Counted from the first letter of the stretch, positions 9,102 through 16,291 are shown. The stretch is DNA of 64,000 nucleotides from Halomonas sp. 'Soap Lake #6' (GCF_003031405.1 NZ_CP020469.1:1054001-1118000); one strand, 5' to 3'. Translations and numbers: made by a program. Notes: generated from the letters alone by a model not told the origin.

Positions 9102-9656
9102 CCAAGCATTCAGGGCCACTCTAGCGGCAGTTTTGTCAGTCATAGGCGCTCGCCCTAACCGCGACTTATGGCGCGCTATCGCTTCGCAGCTCAGAAGAGA
9201 AGATCCGTGGTCGCCAGTACACCGCGCTAAGTAAGGATACTGCACCGGCGAAAGAAGCTGGTAGGTGACCGGCGCCCCGCCTTTGTGCGGGGCGTTGTCG
9301 TGTTAGGCGAGGGAGAGGAGAGCGGAAGGGTAGCCAGCCTTGACGAGCGCCTACAGGGCTTCATGCGGCGATGTTGCCAACCAATCGCCCCCCACCGACC
9401 GCGACCCACGCCGCGCCCGCGCGCTAAATGTAGTGGTTTTTATGCACCCCCGCGCCCGCCGCCAAGCCGCGCCACTGCTGGGCTGGCTGGTCAATAATGG
9501 GTGCATGAAAATTATGCGGATTCATGCGGATTCATGCGCTTTCTGCGGATATTTGGGGGCGAAAATGAGCAAAAGAGTTTTGCTGATTTTCTGGTAACAG
9601 AAAAGAGCGTTCCTTAGTATTCCTAGCAATACCTAAGTGTCATTTTTTGTGAAAAA
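9102..9656. other. gene-poor region of the accessory island
   Basis: No credible coding frame on either strand; the longer frames have no homologous look and no ribosome site. Contains hairpin copy B, a short GCGGATTCAT tandem pair near 9517-9536, and a 14-bp TCCTTAGTATTCCT sequence (9611-9624) that matches 13 of 14 bases at 8301-8314 next to the tRNA. Confidence 0.5.
9273..9307 (+). repeat. hairpin repeat, copy B (downstream of the GNAT gene)
   Basis: CGCCCCG / CGGGGCG stem with loop CCTTTGTG, then TTGTCGTGTTAGG. About 31 of 35 positions match copy A at 8537-8571; direct orientation, 736 bp apart. Confidence 0.7.
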
Positions 9657-9776
9657 ATGGGAATTGAGCTTGAGGTTTTGCGTCGGGATGAGCTTTCTCG
9701 GTATTGGATCGGCGAAAATAAGTGTAAGGGTTGTAACGGCGCATACCGGCTTTATGAGGTGATTACAATGGGATAA
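9657..9776 (+). CDS. putative small protein with a CxxC motif
   Basis: A 39-codon ATG frame with a single C-K-G-C motif near residue 24, between charged segments (LEVLRRDELSRYW and AYRLYEVITMG). One CxxC could bind metal only as a dimer. There is no clear ribosome site, so it may not be translated. I do not recognise it. Confidence 0.2.
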   Translation: MGIELEVLRRDELSRYWIGENKCKGCNGAYRLYEVITMG

Positions 9777-9836
9777 CACCGGCTCCTACTGCGATCTCCC
9801 CACACGTCTGCTTGTGTTCGATTTTCGGTATTTTTT

Positions 9837-9849
9837 CTTGTACTACAAG
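9837..9849. promoter_or_regulatory. inverted repeat upstream of the reverse transcriptase locus
   Basis: CTTGTA-C-TACAAG, two perfect 6-bp arms around one base, about 180 bases before the first RT. Operator-like, or part of the promoter region of the defence locus. Confidence 0.3.
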
Positions 9850-9926
9850 ATACGAGTGAAGGTCCGCTACTGCTGGGCTGTTTGGGTTGGTGAATGAGGT
9901 GAGCTACTTCATAACTTTTTGCAAGT

Positions 9927-10021
9927 GGAGAGGCTACTCCTAAAGAGTCCTGGAAAGGACTAAGTATTCATGTTATTTGTGAAAGTTCATTTTCAAAAAA
10001 AAGCCTGGCTTAAAAAGGAGG
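9927..10021 (+). ncRNA. structured leader before the first reverse transcriptase
   Basis: Several small hairpins in series: GGAG/CTCC (9927-9940), AGTCC/GGACT with loop TGGAAA (9946-9961), GAAA/TTTC (9981-9994) and AAGCC/GGCTT (10001-10011). A strong AAGGAGG ribosome site follows at 10015-10021. Could be a 5' UTR that controls expression or part of a functional RNA. Function is inferred. Confidence 0.3.
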
Positions 10022-10027
10022 GGCGTA

Positions 10028-11374
10028 ATGTTGGATCAATCTTTCTCAGCAGAGAATTTTAAATTTATATTTGAGAAGCAAAATAGCAAAGGTATTTATC
10101 TAGAGAATATTTTCTTTCCCAGCGTGGCTGCTCAAACCAAAAGGCTGAAAGCTATCAAAGTCGGTTTTAAAAGATTAAAAGATTCACGTGGAAAAATTGG
10201 AGATGAAGCTTATAATCTTAGAAAAGAAAGATTAAATAAAATAAAAAATAAAATCATACTTGAAAGAGATAAAAGGATAGATAGTGAGCTTGAGAAAGTT
10301 GCCGAGATAGCGAGTAAAGTTAGTTTCTCAACTGATTTAAAAGAACTGGATTCTCCAAATGGTAATAAGAAAATATACTCTCTGAATAGTACTCCCTGTA
10401 CATATTTTGTTAGTAAGCAAGTTCAAGAGAATTTAAAAAAAGTTTTTGGCGTCAAGCAAGCAAATCGCAGTTTAATAGTTGAACAGCTTGATAAGGTTTT
10501 AGGGGATGGTTTTCCAAAAGTGGTAATAAGAACAGATATTAAAGATTTTTACGAATCTATTTCCCATGAAGTGTTATTTCAAAGATTATATGAAGAGCCA
10601 CTTTTGTCCGTTTCATCGAAGAAGATGATAAGAAGGGTTTTAAAAAGTTACACTGAGCTTTCTAATAATGAGGATGGCATTCCTAGAGGACTAGGGGTAA
10701 GCGCTTATTTAGCAGAGCTGTACATGTCTACTTTTGATAAAGCGGTAAAAGAAGATAAGTCTTTATTGTATTATGCGCGCTATGTTGATGACATTGTAGC
10801 TGTTTTTTCAAGTGAAACATATGTTGCGCCCCGAAAGTATTTTGATTTTTTTTGTTCTAAAGCTGCTGATTTGAAATTAGAACTTCATCCAGAAGGTAAT
10901 GGTAAAACAAAGCTTGAGAACTTAGTAGAGCCTAAGAATGCTAATTTGGAGTATTTAGGTTATAAGTTCAGCTATGGAAACTCTCCGACTAAAATAAAAA
11001 TCAGCTCTAAAAGATTTCAAAGGTATAAAGAAAGAATAGATGGGATATTTGATAGTTATGCAAAAAACAAAAGATTTAACGAGAAGAGAGAAAGGTCAGT
11101 TTTAGTTAAAAGGATTAAATTTTTGACAGGTAATACTAGGCTGCTAAATAATAAGAATAATGCACTTGTTGGCTCTTATTTTTCTAATAGTAAAATTAAT
11201 GATTTGAAAGAGCTGGAAAAGCTAGATTTTTATTTAATAAAAAAATGTAGAGAGCATCTTCATGGCGTTGCATTTGAAAGAGTAAAAGACATGTCTTTTA
11301 AAAAGGGGTTCGAAGAAAAGGTGTTTCATACCTTCTCAACAGATGAATTGAGTCAAATAGTGAGGGCCTGGTAA
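10028..11374 (+). CDS. drt3a: defence-associated reverse transcriptase, Drt3a-like (UG3-type)
   Basis: A 448-residue reverse transcriptase. Motif A is RTDIKDFYESI (about 168-178), motif B GIPRGLGVSAYLAELYM (217-233), the catalytic YVDD is at 252-255 (YARYVDDIVAVF), and LEYLGYKF (307-314) fits the region after motif D. All catalytic aspartates are present. No maturase, endonuclease or integrase domain, so it is not a group II intron RT. A one-base gap separates it from a second, larger RT. To my knowledge a tandem small/large RT pair defines DRT type 3 (UG3+UG8) anti-phage systems. The gene is strikingly AT-rich and Lys/Ile-rich compared with its neighbours, indicating transfer. Ribosome site AAGGAGG 6 bases before ATG. 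Subtype naming is inferred. Confidence 0.75.
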   Translation: MLDQSFSAENFKFIFEKQNSKGIYLENIFFPSVAAQTKRLKAIKVGFKRLKDSRGKIGDEAYNLRKERLNKIKNKIILERDKRIDSELEKVAEIASKVSFSTDLKELDSPNGNKKIYSLNSTPCTYFVSKQVQENLKKVFGVKQANRSLIVEQLDKVLGDGFPKVVIRTDIKDFYESISHEVLFQRLYEEPLLSVSSKKMIRRVLKSYTELSNNEDGIPRGLGVSAYLAELYMSTFDKAVKEDKSLLYYARYVDDIVAVFSSETYVAPRKYFDFFCSKAADLKLELHPEGNGKTKLENLVEPKNANLEYLGYKFSYGNSPTKIKISSKRFQRYKERIDGIFDSYAKNKRFNEKRERSVLVKRIKFLTGNTRLLNNKNNALVGSYFSNSKINDLKELEKLDFYLIKKCREHLHGVAFERVKDMSFKKGFEEKVFHTFSTDELSQIVRAW

Positions 11375-11375
11375 A

Positions 11376-13442
11376 ATGTATAAGAAAAATTCTTTAAGCT
11401 ATAAAAAAGAAAGAGCTGTCCTGTCTGATGTTTTGCCATATGAAATTCCTTTGACTTTTTCTAATCGGTTTTTTTATGATTTTTTAGTAAATAACTTGCT
11501 GGAATACGATGGCGAAAAAGTTAGCTGGAAAGCTGGAAGTGAGGCGTTAGATAGTGTGATCTCAATGCTTTTCGGTGTTCAAAGTGAAATAATTAAAAAA
11601 AGAATAAAGCTTAATGGTAAGTTTGAGTGTGTTAAGTCTTTTAAAAAATTTGAGCATAAGGATTTAACTTCAATACCTTTTAACTATAGTATAGTGCATC
11701 AGGAGAATAGATTTCGAGAGCTTTCAATACCCCATCCTAAAAATCAAATACAAATAGTTGATTTTTATAATGAATATAAAGAAATTATTTTATATTACAG
11801 CAGCATAAGTAATTATTCAATCAGATACCCGACTAGGGTATCGAGATATTCAATTAAAAAGTCTGATAATAGGCTCAGGTTTATTAATCAAGAGCTGGGG
11901 CTGATTGAGGAGGATGGAGAAAGTTATGATAATATAAAATCTTTCTTCGCATATAAAAAATATAGCAATATTTATAAGTTTTATGAATCAAAAGACTATC
12001 ATGAATGCGAGAAAAAGTATAATAAGATGCTTAAAATTGATGTCACTAGATGCTTCGACAGTGTGTATACTCACTCTATAGCCTGGGCTGTTTTTGGAAA
12101 GGGTAACGTTAAAGAACAGCTAGTCAAATCACGAGTGGTTATAGAAAAAAGCTTTCCTGGTAAGTTTGATAAGATAATGCAGTCTTTGAATTACAATGAA
12201 ACCAACGGAATAGTTATAGGGCCTGAACTGTCTAGAATTTTTGCGGAAATAATCCTTCAGAAAATAGACAGGCAAGTATATTTAAAATTATCAGAAATAG
12301 GCGTGCATAAATCTAAAGATTACGAAATATTCCGCTATGTAGATGATTATTTTGTTTTTTTTAATGAGGAGTCTGTAAAAAACATCATTACAAAAGAGTT
12401 TGGTATTGCCCTTGGCGAATTTAAACTTAGTCTTAATCCTTATAAGGAGGTGGTTTATGAGAAACCATTGATAACAGAGATTACTATAGCAAAAAATAAA
12501 ATTTCTAAACTCCTTACAGATAGAATTAATTATGACTTAGAGGAATTGATTGAGACAGAAGAAGAGAAAAAATTGCATGGTAGCATTAGTTTTAATGCTA
12601 GAAAAGTTATTGTTGAATTTAAGACTATTATTAAAGAAAGTGGGGTCGGTTATGATGATATCCTTAATTACACCCTTGCTGTAGTAGAAGGAAGGTTGAA
12701 GAGAGTTATAAGTGACTATATTAAAAGTGATAAGAAAGAGCATTCTCAGAAGAATTTAATCAAGGCTCTTTTGGGGATTTTAGAGTATGTGTTTTTTGTT
12801 TACAGTGTTTCGCCTAAAGTTAACGTTACTATAAAATTGTCAAGAGTTCTAAATTTGGTTATTCAGTTTTGCAGAAAAGGTGAAATTGATTTTGATTACG
12901 AACATATGGTTTTAAAGTCGATATTTGATGAAATTTGTTTCCTTCTCAATAAAAATAAAAGTCTTGATCATGCCCAGGTTGAAACATTATATTTGCTTAT
13001 TGTTCTTGCTGAATTAGGGAAAGTATATTGGCTTGATGAGTCTTTAATATGTCGGTATATGGGCATTGAAGCAGAAGGTGGAAAGTTTGTAAGGAAAAAA
13101 GAGTTGAATCACTTTGCTATTACGGTGCTGCTTTTTTATATAAAAAACAAAAAGAGATATTCAAAGCTGAGAGAGTTTTTAGTTGACCATATTTCAGAAA
13201 GATTAAAGTTTAATGAGAGAATATTGAGTCATGATGCCGAGTCAATATACTTATTGCTTGACTCAATCGCATGTCCATTTATTGAGCTTGATAAGAAGAG
13301 AGCGATGTTAAGCTTATTTGGAGTTGAAAGCTTGTTTTTGCAAGAAGATATCATAAATCTTCGTAAGCATTGGTTTACGAAATGGACTGGTTTCAATTTA
13401 GGGAGGGAGCTAGACATTAAGAAAGGTGATGAAGTATACTAA
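11376..13442 (+). CDS. drt3b: defence-associated reverse transcriptase, Drt3b-like (UG8-type)
   Basis: A 688-residue protein with an RT core in its middle: motif A KIDVTRCFDSVY (about 220-231), motif B NGIVIGPELSRIFAEI (277-292) and catalytic YVDD at 321-324 (IFRYVDDYFVFF). An N-terminal extension of about 200 residues carries a LPYEIPLTFSN motif near residue 20. About 290 C-terminal residues form a helix-rich domain I do not recognise. Starts one base after drt3a, so the two are co-translated and probably form one complex. The same extreme AT-rich composition marks it as transferred. As I recall from recent work, the DRT3 partner RT makes the complementary strand of a dinucleotide-repeat DNA without a nucleic-acid template; that mechanism is not visible here. 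Confidence 0.75.
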   Translation: MYKKNSLSYKKERAVLSDVLPYEIPLTFSNRFFYDFLVNNLLEYDGEKVSWKAGSEALDSVISMLFGVQSEIIKKRIKLNGKFECVKSFKKFEHKDLTSIPFNYSIVHQENRFRELSIPHPKNQIQIVDFYNEYKEIILYYSSISNYSIRYPTRVSRYSIKKSDNRLRFINQELGLIEEDGESYDNIKSFFAYKKYSNIYKFYESKDYHECEKKYNKMLKIDVTRCFDSVYTHSIAWAVFGKGNVKEQLVKSRVVIEKSFPGKFDKIMQSLNYNETNGIVIGPELSRIFAEIILQKIDRQVYLKLSEIGVHKSKDYEIFRYVDDYFVFFNEESVKNIITKEFGIALGEFKLSLNPYKEVVYEKPLITEITIAKNKISKLLTDRINYDLEELIETEEEKKLHGSISFNARKVIVEFKTIIKESGVGYDDILNYTLAVVEGRLKRVISDYIKSDKKEHSQKNLIKALLGILEYVFFVYSVSPKVNVTIKLSRVLNLVIQFCRKGEIDFDYEHMVLKSIFDEICFLLNKNKSLDHAQVETLYLLIVLAELGKVYWLDESLICRYMGIEAEGGKFVRKKELNHFAITVLLFYIKNKKRYSKLREFLVDHISERLKFNERILSHDAESIYLLLDSIACPFIELDKKRAMLSLFGVESLFLQEDIINLRKHWFTKWTGFNLGRELDIKKGDEVY

Positions 13443-13565
13443 TTACGCCGTGCACCGTCTAACCGAAGTAATGGCTGTAGGCAGCCACACACACCAGCAC
13501 GCATGTAGCGTTTACTTTAAACTGAACGTTGCAAACGAAAGCAGCAGGGACGGGCTGCTTTTCTC
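13443..13565 (+). ncRNA. candidate DRT3 non-coding RNA with ACACACAC template tract
   Basis: Directly after drt3b, no credible gene. A stem CGTGC (13449-13453) / GCACG (13497-13501) encloses a perfect hairpin TGGCTG-TAGG-CAGCCA (13472-13487). The tract ACACACAC (13487-13494) lies between that hairpin and the closing strand, mostly unpaired. A further CGTTT/AAACG pairing spans 13509-13537, and the element closes with a terminator hairpin. I recall that Drt3a copies an ACACAC-like template in its ncRNA to make GT repeats; the tract's position fits that. The boundaries are estimates. Confidence 0.55.
13538..13562 (+). terminator. rho-independent terminator closing the RT/ncRNA unit
   Basis: AAAGCAGC pairs with GCTGCTTT around an 8-base loop and ends in a four-T run. 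It separates the candidate ncRNA from the heptamer array. Confidence 0.65.
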
Positions 13566-13573
13566 TAAAGACT

Positions 13574-13958
13574 TACCTGCTACCTGCTACCTGCTACCTG
13601 CTACCTGCTACCTGCTACCTGCTACCTGCTACCTGCTACCTGCTACCTGCTACCTGCTACCTGCTACCTGCTACCTGCTACCTGCTACCTGCTACCTGCT
13701 ACCTGCTACCTGCTACCTGCTACCTGCTACCTGCTACCTGCTACCTGCTACCTGCTACCTGCTACCTGCTACCTGCTACCTGCTACCTGCTACCTGCTAC
13801 CTGCTACCTGCTACCTGCTACCTGCTACCTGCTACCTGCTACCTGCTACCTGCTACCTGCTACCTGCTACCTGCTACCTGCTACCTGCTACCTGCTACCT
13901 GCTACCTGCTACCTGCTACCTGCTACCTGCTACCTGCTACCTGCTACCTGCTACCTGC
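13574..13958 (+). repeat. perfect tandem array of the heptamer TACCTGC, 55 copies
   Basis: 385 bases made of 55 uninterrupted, identical 7-bp units; I followed the phase through every line and saw no variant. Because 7 is not a multiple of 3, all three plus-strand frames read the same LPATCYL repeat, which makes long false ORFs; the minus strand has TAG in every frame. Begins 11 bases after the ncRNA terminator. Perfect identity implies recent expansion or homogenisation. Confidence 0.97.
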
Positions 13959-14005
13959 TTTCGTAATGTGCGGCTGTGTAGCTGATGTTCTAACAAAAAA
14001 GTGTT

Positions 14006-14023
14006 GGTATATTTTACGGTATA
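14006..14023. promoter_or_regulatory. GGTATA-N3-TACGGTATA motif, copy 2
   Basis: GGTATA, TTT, then TACGGTATA: matches copy 1 at 8335-8352 except for the three central bases. Lies between the heptamer array and the HigA gene, i.e. at the other edge of the RT block. Confidence 0.45.
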
Positions 14024-14066
14024 CACATTCCGGTTTATTTAGAAATTTGCTATATTATTCAATGGC

Positions 14067-14420
14067 TTATTTTATTCTTAGGCTCCTGTAAGGGATTCGA
14101 AGGCCTTCATGCAGGCTCTTGATCATGCGAAGGCTGAGTTTTCGCTTACGGTTCAGGACCTCTGAAACTCGGCCGCTAGAGCCGATGTATGCTTCAAGGT
14201 CACGCGGCGTTAGCCCCTGTTGCTCCATGTGAAATTTGATCGCCTCAATAGGGTCAGACGGCCCGATGGGAAAGTGTTTATCCTCGTATTTCTCTATGAG
14301 GATTGAGAGCACTTCGATTTCGTCCGCTTCAGGAGTACCTGGCTCAGCAGCCCAAAGCTCCTCAAGACGAGCAAATGCACGGTCAAGATCGGCATCGTTA
14401 TGGATAGGTTGGATGTTCAT
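14067..14420 (-). CDS. higA: HigA-type antitoxin (helix-turn-helix)
   Basis: A 117-residue antitoxin. The N-terminal part (DADLDRAFARLEELW...TPEADEIEVLSILIEKYE) and the C-terminal XRE-like HTH (FHMEQQGLTPRDLEAYIG, then VSEVLNRKRKLSLRMIKSLHEGL) match HigA proteins of the HigB-HigA family. ATG at 14420 overlaps the stop of the toxin frame by one base (TAATG), the usual toxin-first coupling; the longer upstream frame lies inside higB and is rejected. Intact, whereas its toxin is damaged (see the adjacent entry). Confidence 0.85.
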   Translation of the reverse strand: MNIQPIHNDADLDRAFARLEELWAAEPGTPEADEIEVLSILIEKYEDKHFPIGPSDPIEAIKFHMEQQGLTPRDLEAYIGSSGRVSEVLNRKRKLSLRMIKSLHEGLRIPYRSLRIK

Positions 14421-14697
14421 TATATTGTCTCCGCATCGACTGTATCGTACTGGGCGTGGGTGCCAACAAAACGAACCCAAGCAATTTGCTGCTCATACCG
14501 GATGGAGAGTATGACTCGGTACTTGTTACCTCCGATATTGAAAACAACGCGGCCACCTTTAAGGATGCTGGCGGTTCCAATATCGGCCTTCAACTGTTGT
14601 GGCGTTTCCCAGGATGCTTTGAGCATCATGTTGTACCACTCGGTTAAAGGGGTCTTGGCGTCGTCATAGCCTTGCTCCCAAAATTAAGGCGTAAAGT
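14420..14697 (-). pseudogene. higB: HigB-type toxin, N-terminally frameshifted
   Basis: The C-terminal 69 residues are classic HigB (SILKGGRVVFNI.GNKYRVILSI ... WVRFVGTHAQYDTVDAETI). Upstream in the same frame F-W-E-Q-G-Y-D-D-A-K-T-P-L-T-E-W-Y-N is still readable, but an in-frame TAA precedes it. The family's T-L-R-E lead-in appears in another frame, about two bases out of register (CGC-CTTAA-TTT instead of CGC-GAA-TTT). The only ATG in frame (14629) would drop the first helices of the fold. Most likely inactive, leaving a solitary antitoxin. Confidence 0.65.
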
Positions 14698-15018
14698 ACA
14701 GTGCCATAGTATTCTGACGGTCTTATTTAAATGCCTGTGAGTGTACTGTACTTGCGGCTCGATGTTGCCAGCAATCTATGTACGCTGTGGTATCGTCTTT
14801 ATCTACGCCACGCCCAAATTCGTATCGGGATCCAAGAGCCGACTGGGCTTCCTTTCCTCTCGTATTCGTATCTTTGCGAACTAGCCGATAAATGGGCAGT
14901 TTTACTTTTCAGGGTTAAAAATAAAAGAATGCAGGCTTGCGTGAATCCGGCCAAGTACCGGTAGCTGGCCAAGAAATTGGAAGCCTCGCCCGTCAGGGCG
15001 AAGCACAGTTGTCAACTG
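14698..15018. other. intergenic region with a possible IS200/IS605 right-end remnant
   Basis: No gene supported. Near 14976-15013 the sequence GGAAGCC, hairpin TCGCCC-GTCA-GGGCGA (14986-15001) and a following GTTGTCAAC resemble the subterminal hairpin and end of IS200/IS605 elements. The preceding plus-strand frame (V-A-G-Q-E-I-G-S-L) resembles a TnpB C-terminus. Only this end is visible, so the call is tentative. Confidence 0.25.
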
Positions 15019-15453
15019 CTACTCAGAAAGTCTTGGCGTGCAGTTTCCGCGGTAGTCCCACTGTTCTTGTGTAGTGCCTGGAATACGGTCACTGGAAACG
15101 TATCGTGTGCCGTGCTCCTCAACTTCTATTGTCACCATATAACGTAGCCTACAGCCTGTGGCGTCTTCCACTACAGGGCCAATATCCAGCACCTTATATT
15201 GCAAATTCTTGGCATATGCTGATGTACAGTCGCCGTTATCAAGCGCCTCGTTGTAGGTATCCATTTCTTCCTGAGTTACATCTTGCCAGATCTTTCTGCG
15301 GATCTCGTAAAGCTCAACGGAGTTGCACATGCGCGATGCGCTAGATATGACGCCTTCATCGCCTACCTTCAGCGACATATCCGGCTGTGGCGGCCCCTTG
15401 TCACCACATCCCGCTAGTAGTAAAGCCGTCGCTATGCCCATCAGTAGCCTCAT
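15019..15453 (-). CDS. hypothetical lipoprotein
   Basis: A 144-residue protein with a type II signal peptide: MRLLMGIATALLLAGC, lipobox LLAG-C at residue 16. The mature part has four cysteines and no domain I recognise. Predicted lipid-anchored in the cell envelope. Single gene between the accessory island and the malonate genes, ending about 50 bases before matR's 3' end. Confidence 0.7.
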   Translation of the reverse strand: MRLLMGIATALLLAGCGDKGPPQPDMSLKVGDEGVISSASRMCNSVELYEIRRKIWQDVTQEEMDTYNEALDNGDCTSAYAKNLQYKVLDIGPVVEDATGCRLRYMVTIEVEEHGTRYVSSDRIPGTTQEQWDYRGNCTPRLSE

Positions 15454-15505
15454 CCTGCCCCCTAAGTCTGTTTTGCGCAGGGTAGCATAGGGTAGTGGGG
15501 GAGTA

Positions 15506-16168
15506 TCAGGCGCGTTTTAACTGCTGCATGGAAGCGACCAAGTCCGTAAAACGCTCTCCTTGTATCGTGACATGGTCACGTAAGAGAGCTTCTGCTTGAA
15601 GCGCCTCGCCAGCTTCTATCGCCGCGATAATCGCGTCATGTTCCTGAAACGAGGTCTCCAAACGCATACGTACTTGCAGCTGCATGCGCCGATAGGGTTG
15701 CAATACCGCATGTAGGCGGGCTGACTCTTGAGCCAGGAATTCATTATGGCTCGCTTCATAAATTCGTTGGTGAAATAAGCTATTTTCGTAGTAGTAACCG
15801 TTGCTATCTCCCTCTGCTACTTTTGCACGGCATGCGTTGTGAGCCTCTTTGAGCAGCGCCAACTCATCTGCGGTGATTCGCCGTGCAGCTAGCCTTCCAC
15901 AAACACCCTCAAATTCAGCCATCACTTCGAAGCGTTCGACTAATTCTGAAATACTCAGCTTCGTCACGAAGGTTCCACGTTTAGGCAGCACCTGAACCAT
16001 TCCTGACATTGCAAGCTGTTGAATAGCTTCACGAATGGGGGTGCGCGAGCACTGGTACTCTAGCGCTAATGCATCTGGATCTAGCTTATCTCCTGGCAGA
16101 AAGCGCCCCCCCACAATGGCGTCTTCCAGTAAGTCACGCAGCCGTTGTGTCTGCGATATCTTAGCCAT
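15506..16168 (-). CDS. matR: GntR family (FCD) regulator, probable malonate operon regulator
   Basis: A 220-residue GntR/FadR-type regulator. The N-terminal winged helix holds LDPDALALEYQCSRTPIREAIQQLAMSGMVQVLPKRGTFV in part (about 25-67); an all-helical FCD ligand domain follows with metal-binding histidine candidates in ENSLFHQRIY and QEHDAIIAAIEAG. Transcribed divergently from the malonyl-CoA decarboxylase gene, so it is the likely sensor of malonate or a malonyl derivative. The name rests on this context. Confidence 0.75.
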   Translation of the reverse strand: MAKISQTQRLRDLLEDAIVGGRFLPGDKLDPDALALEYQCSRTPIREAIQQLAMSGMVQVLPKRGTFVTKLSISELVERFEVMAEFEGVCGRLAARRITADELALLKEAHNACRAKVAEGDSNGYYYENSLFHQRIYEASHNEFLAQESARLHAVLQPYRRMQLQVRMRLETSFQEHDAIIAAIEAGEALQAEALLRDHVTIQGERFTDLVASMQQLKRA

Positions 16169-16215
16169 AAGTCGAATCCTCTTTAGCTTGACTGAAATAT
16201 ATAACAGACCTAGTT

Positions 16216-16229
16216 TGTTAAATATAACA
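16216..16229. promoter_or_regulatory. candidate MatR operator in the divergent promoter region
   Basis: TGTTA-AATA-TAACA: two perfect 5-bp arms midway between the divergent starts, in an AT-rich promoter area. GntR regulators typically bind such short palindromes. Confidence 0.4.
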
Positions 16230-16291
16230 TGGCTTGTTGTTAAATCCTTGCCTTTGTAATCTTATGACAATGACGTGCGGGGCTCAGCTGT

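Noticed and set aside
8503..9309. Integron attC sites (GCCTAAC near 8503, GTTAGGC near 9303) around the GNAT gene
   Set aside because: The inner L boxes do not pair, copy B has no matching R-box partner within a normal attC length, and no integron integrase is seen.
9340..9597. 85-codon plus-strand frame
   Set aside because: Low-complexity Arg/Pro-rich start, no ribosome site, crosses short repeats; not protein-like.
10028..13442. Group II intron or retron
   Set aside because: Neither RT carries a maturase or endonuclease domain, and no intron domain V is recognised. Two tandem RTs without a retron msr/msd fold fit DRT better.
13541..13560. Attachment site copy of the tRNA-Arg 3' end (CAGGGACG)
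   Set aside because: Only eight bases match the tRNA, and they lie in the loop of the terminator hairpin.
13574..13958. CRISPR array
   Set aside because: Units are contiguous heptamers with no spacers, and no cas genes are present.
13426..14091. Long plus-strand frames encoding LPATCYL repeats, one with an apparent LPxT sortase-like motif
   Set aside because: They are produced by the heptamer array, which has no stop in any plus frame. There is no ribosome site and no non-repeat domain.
14731..14964. 77-codon plus-strand frame
   Set aside because: No ribosome site or recognisable sequence; overlaps the suspected IS remnant.
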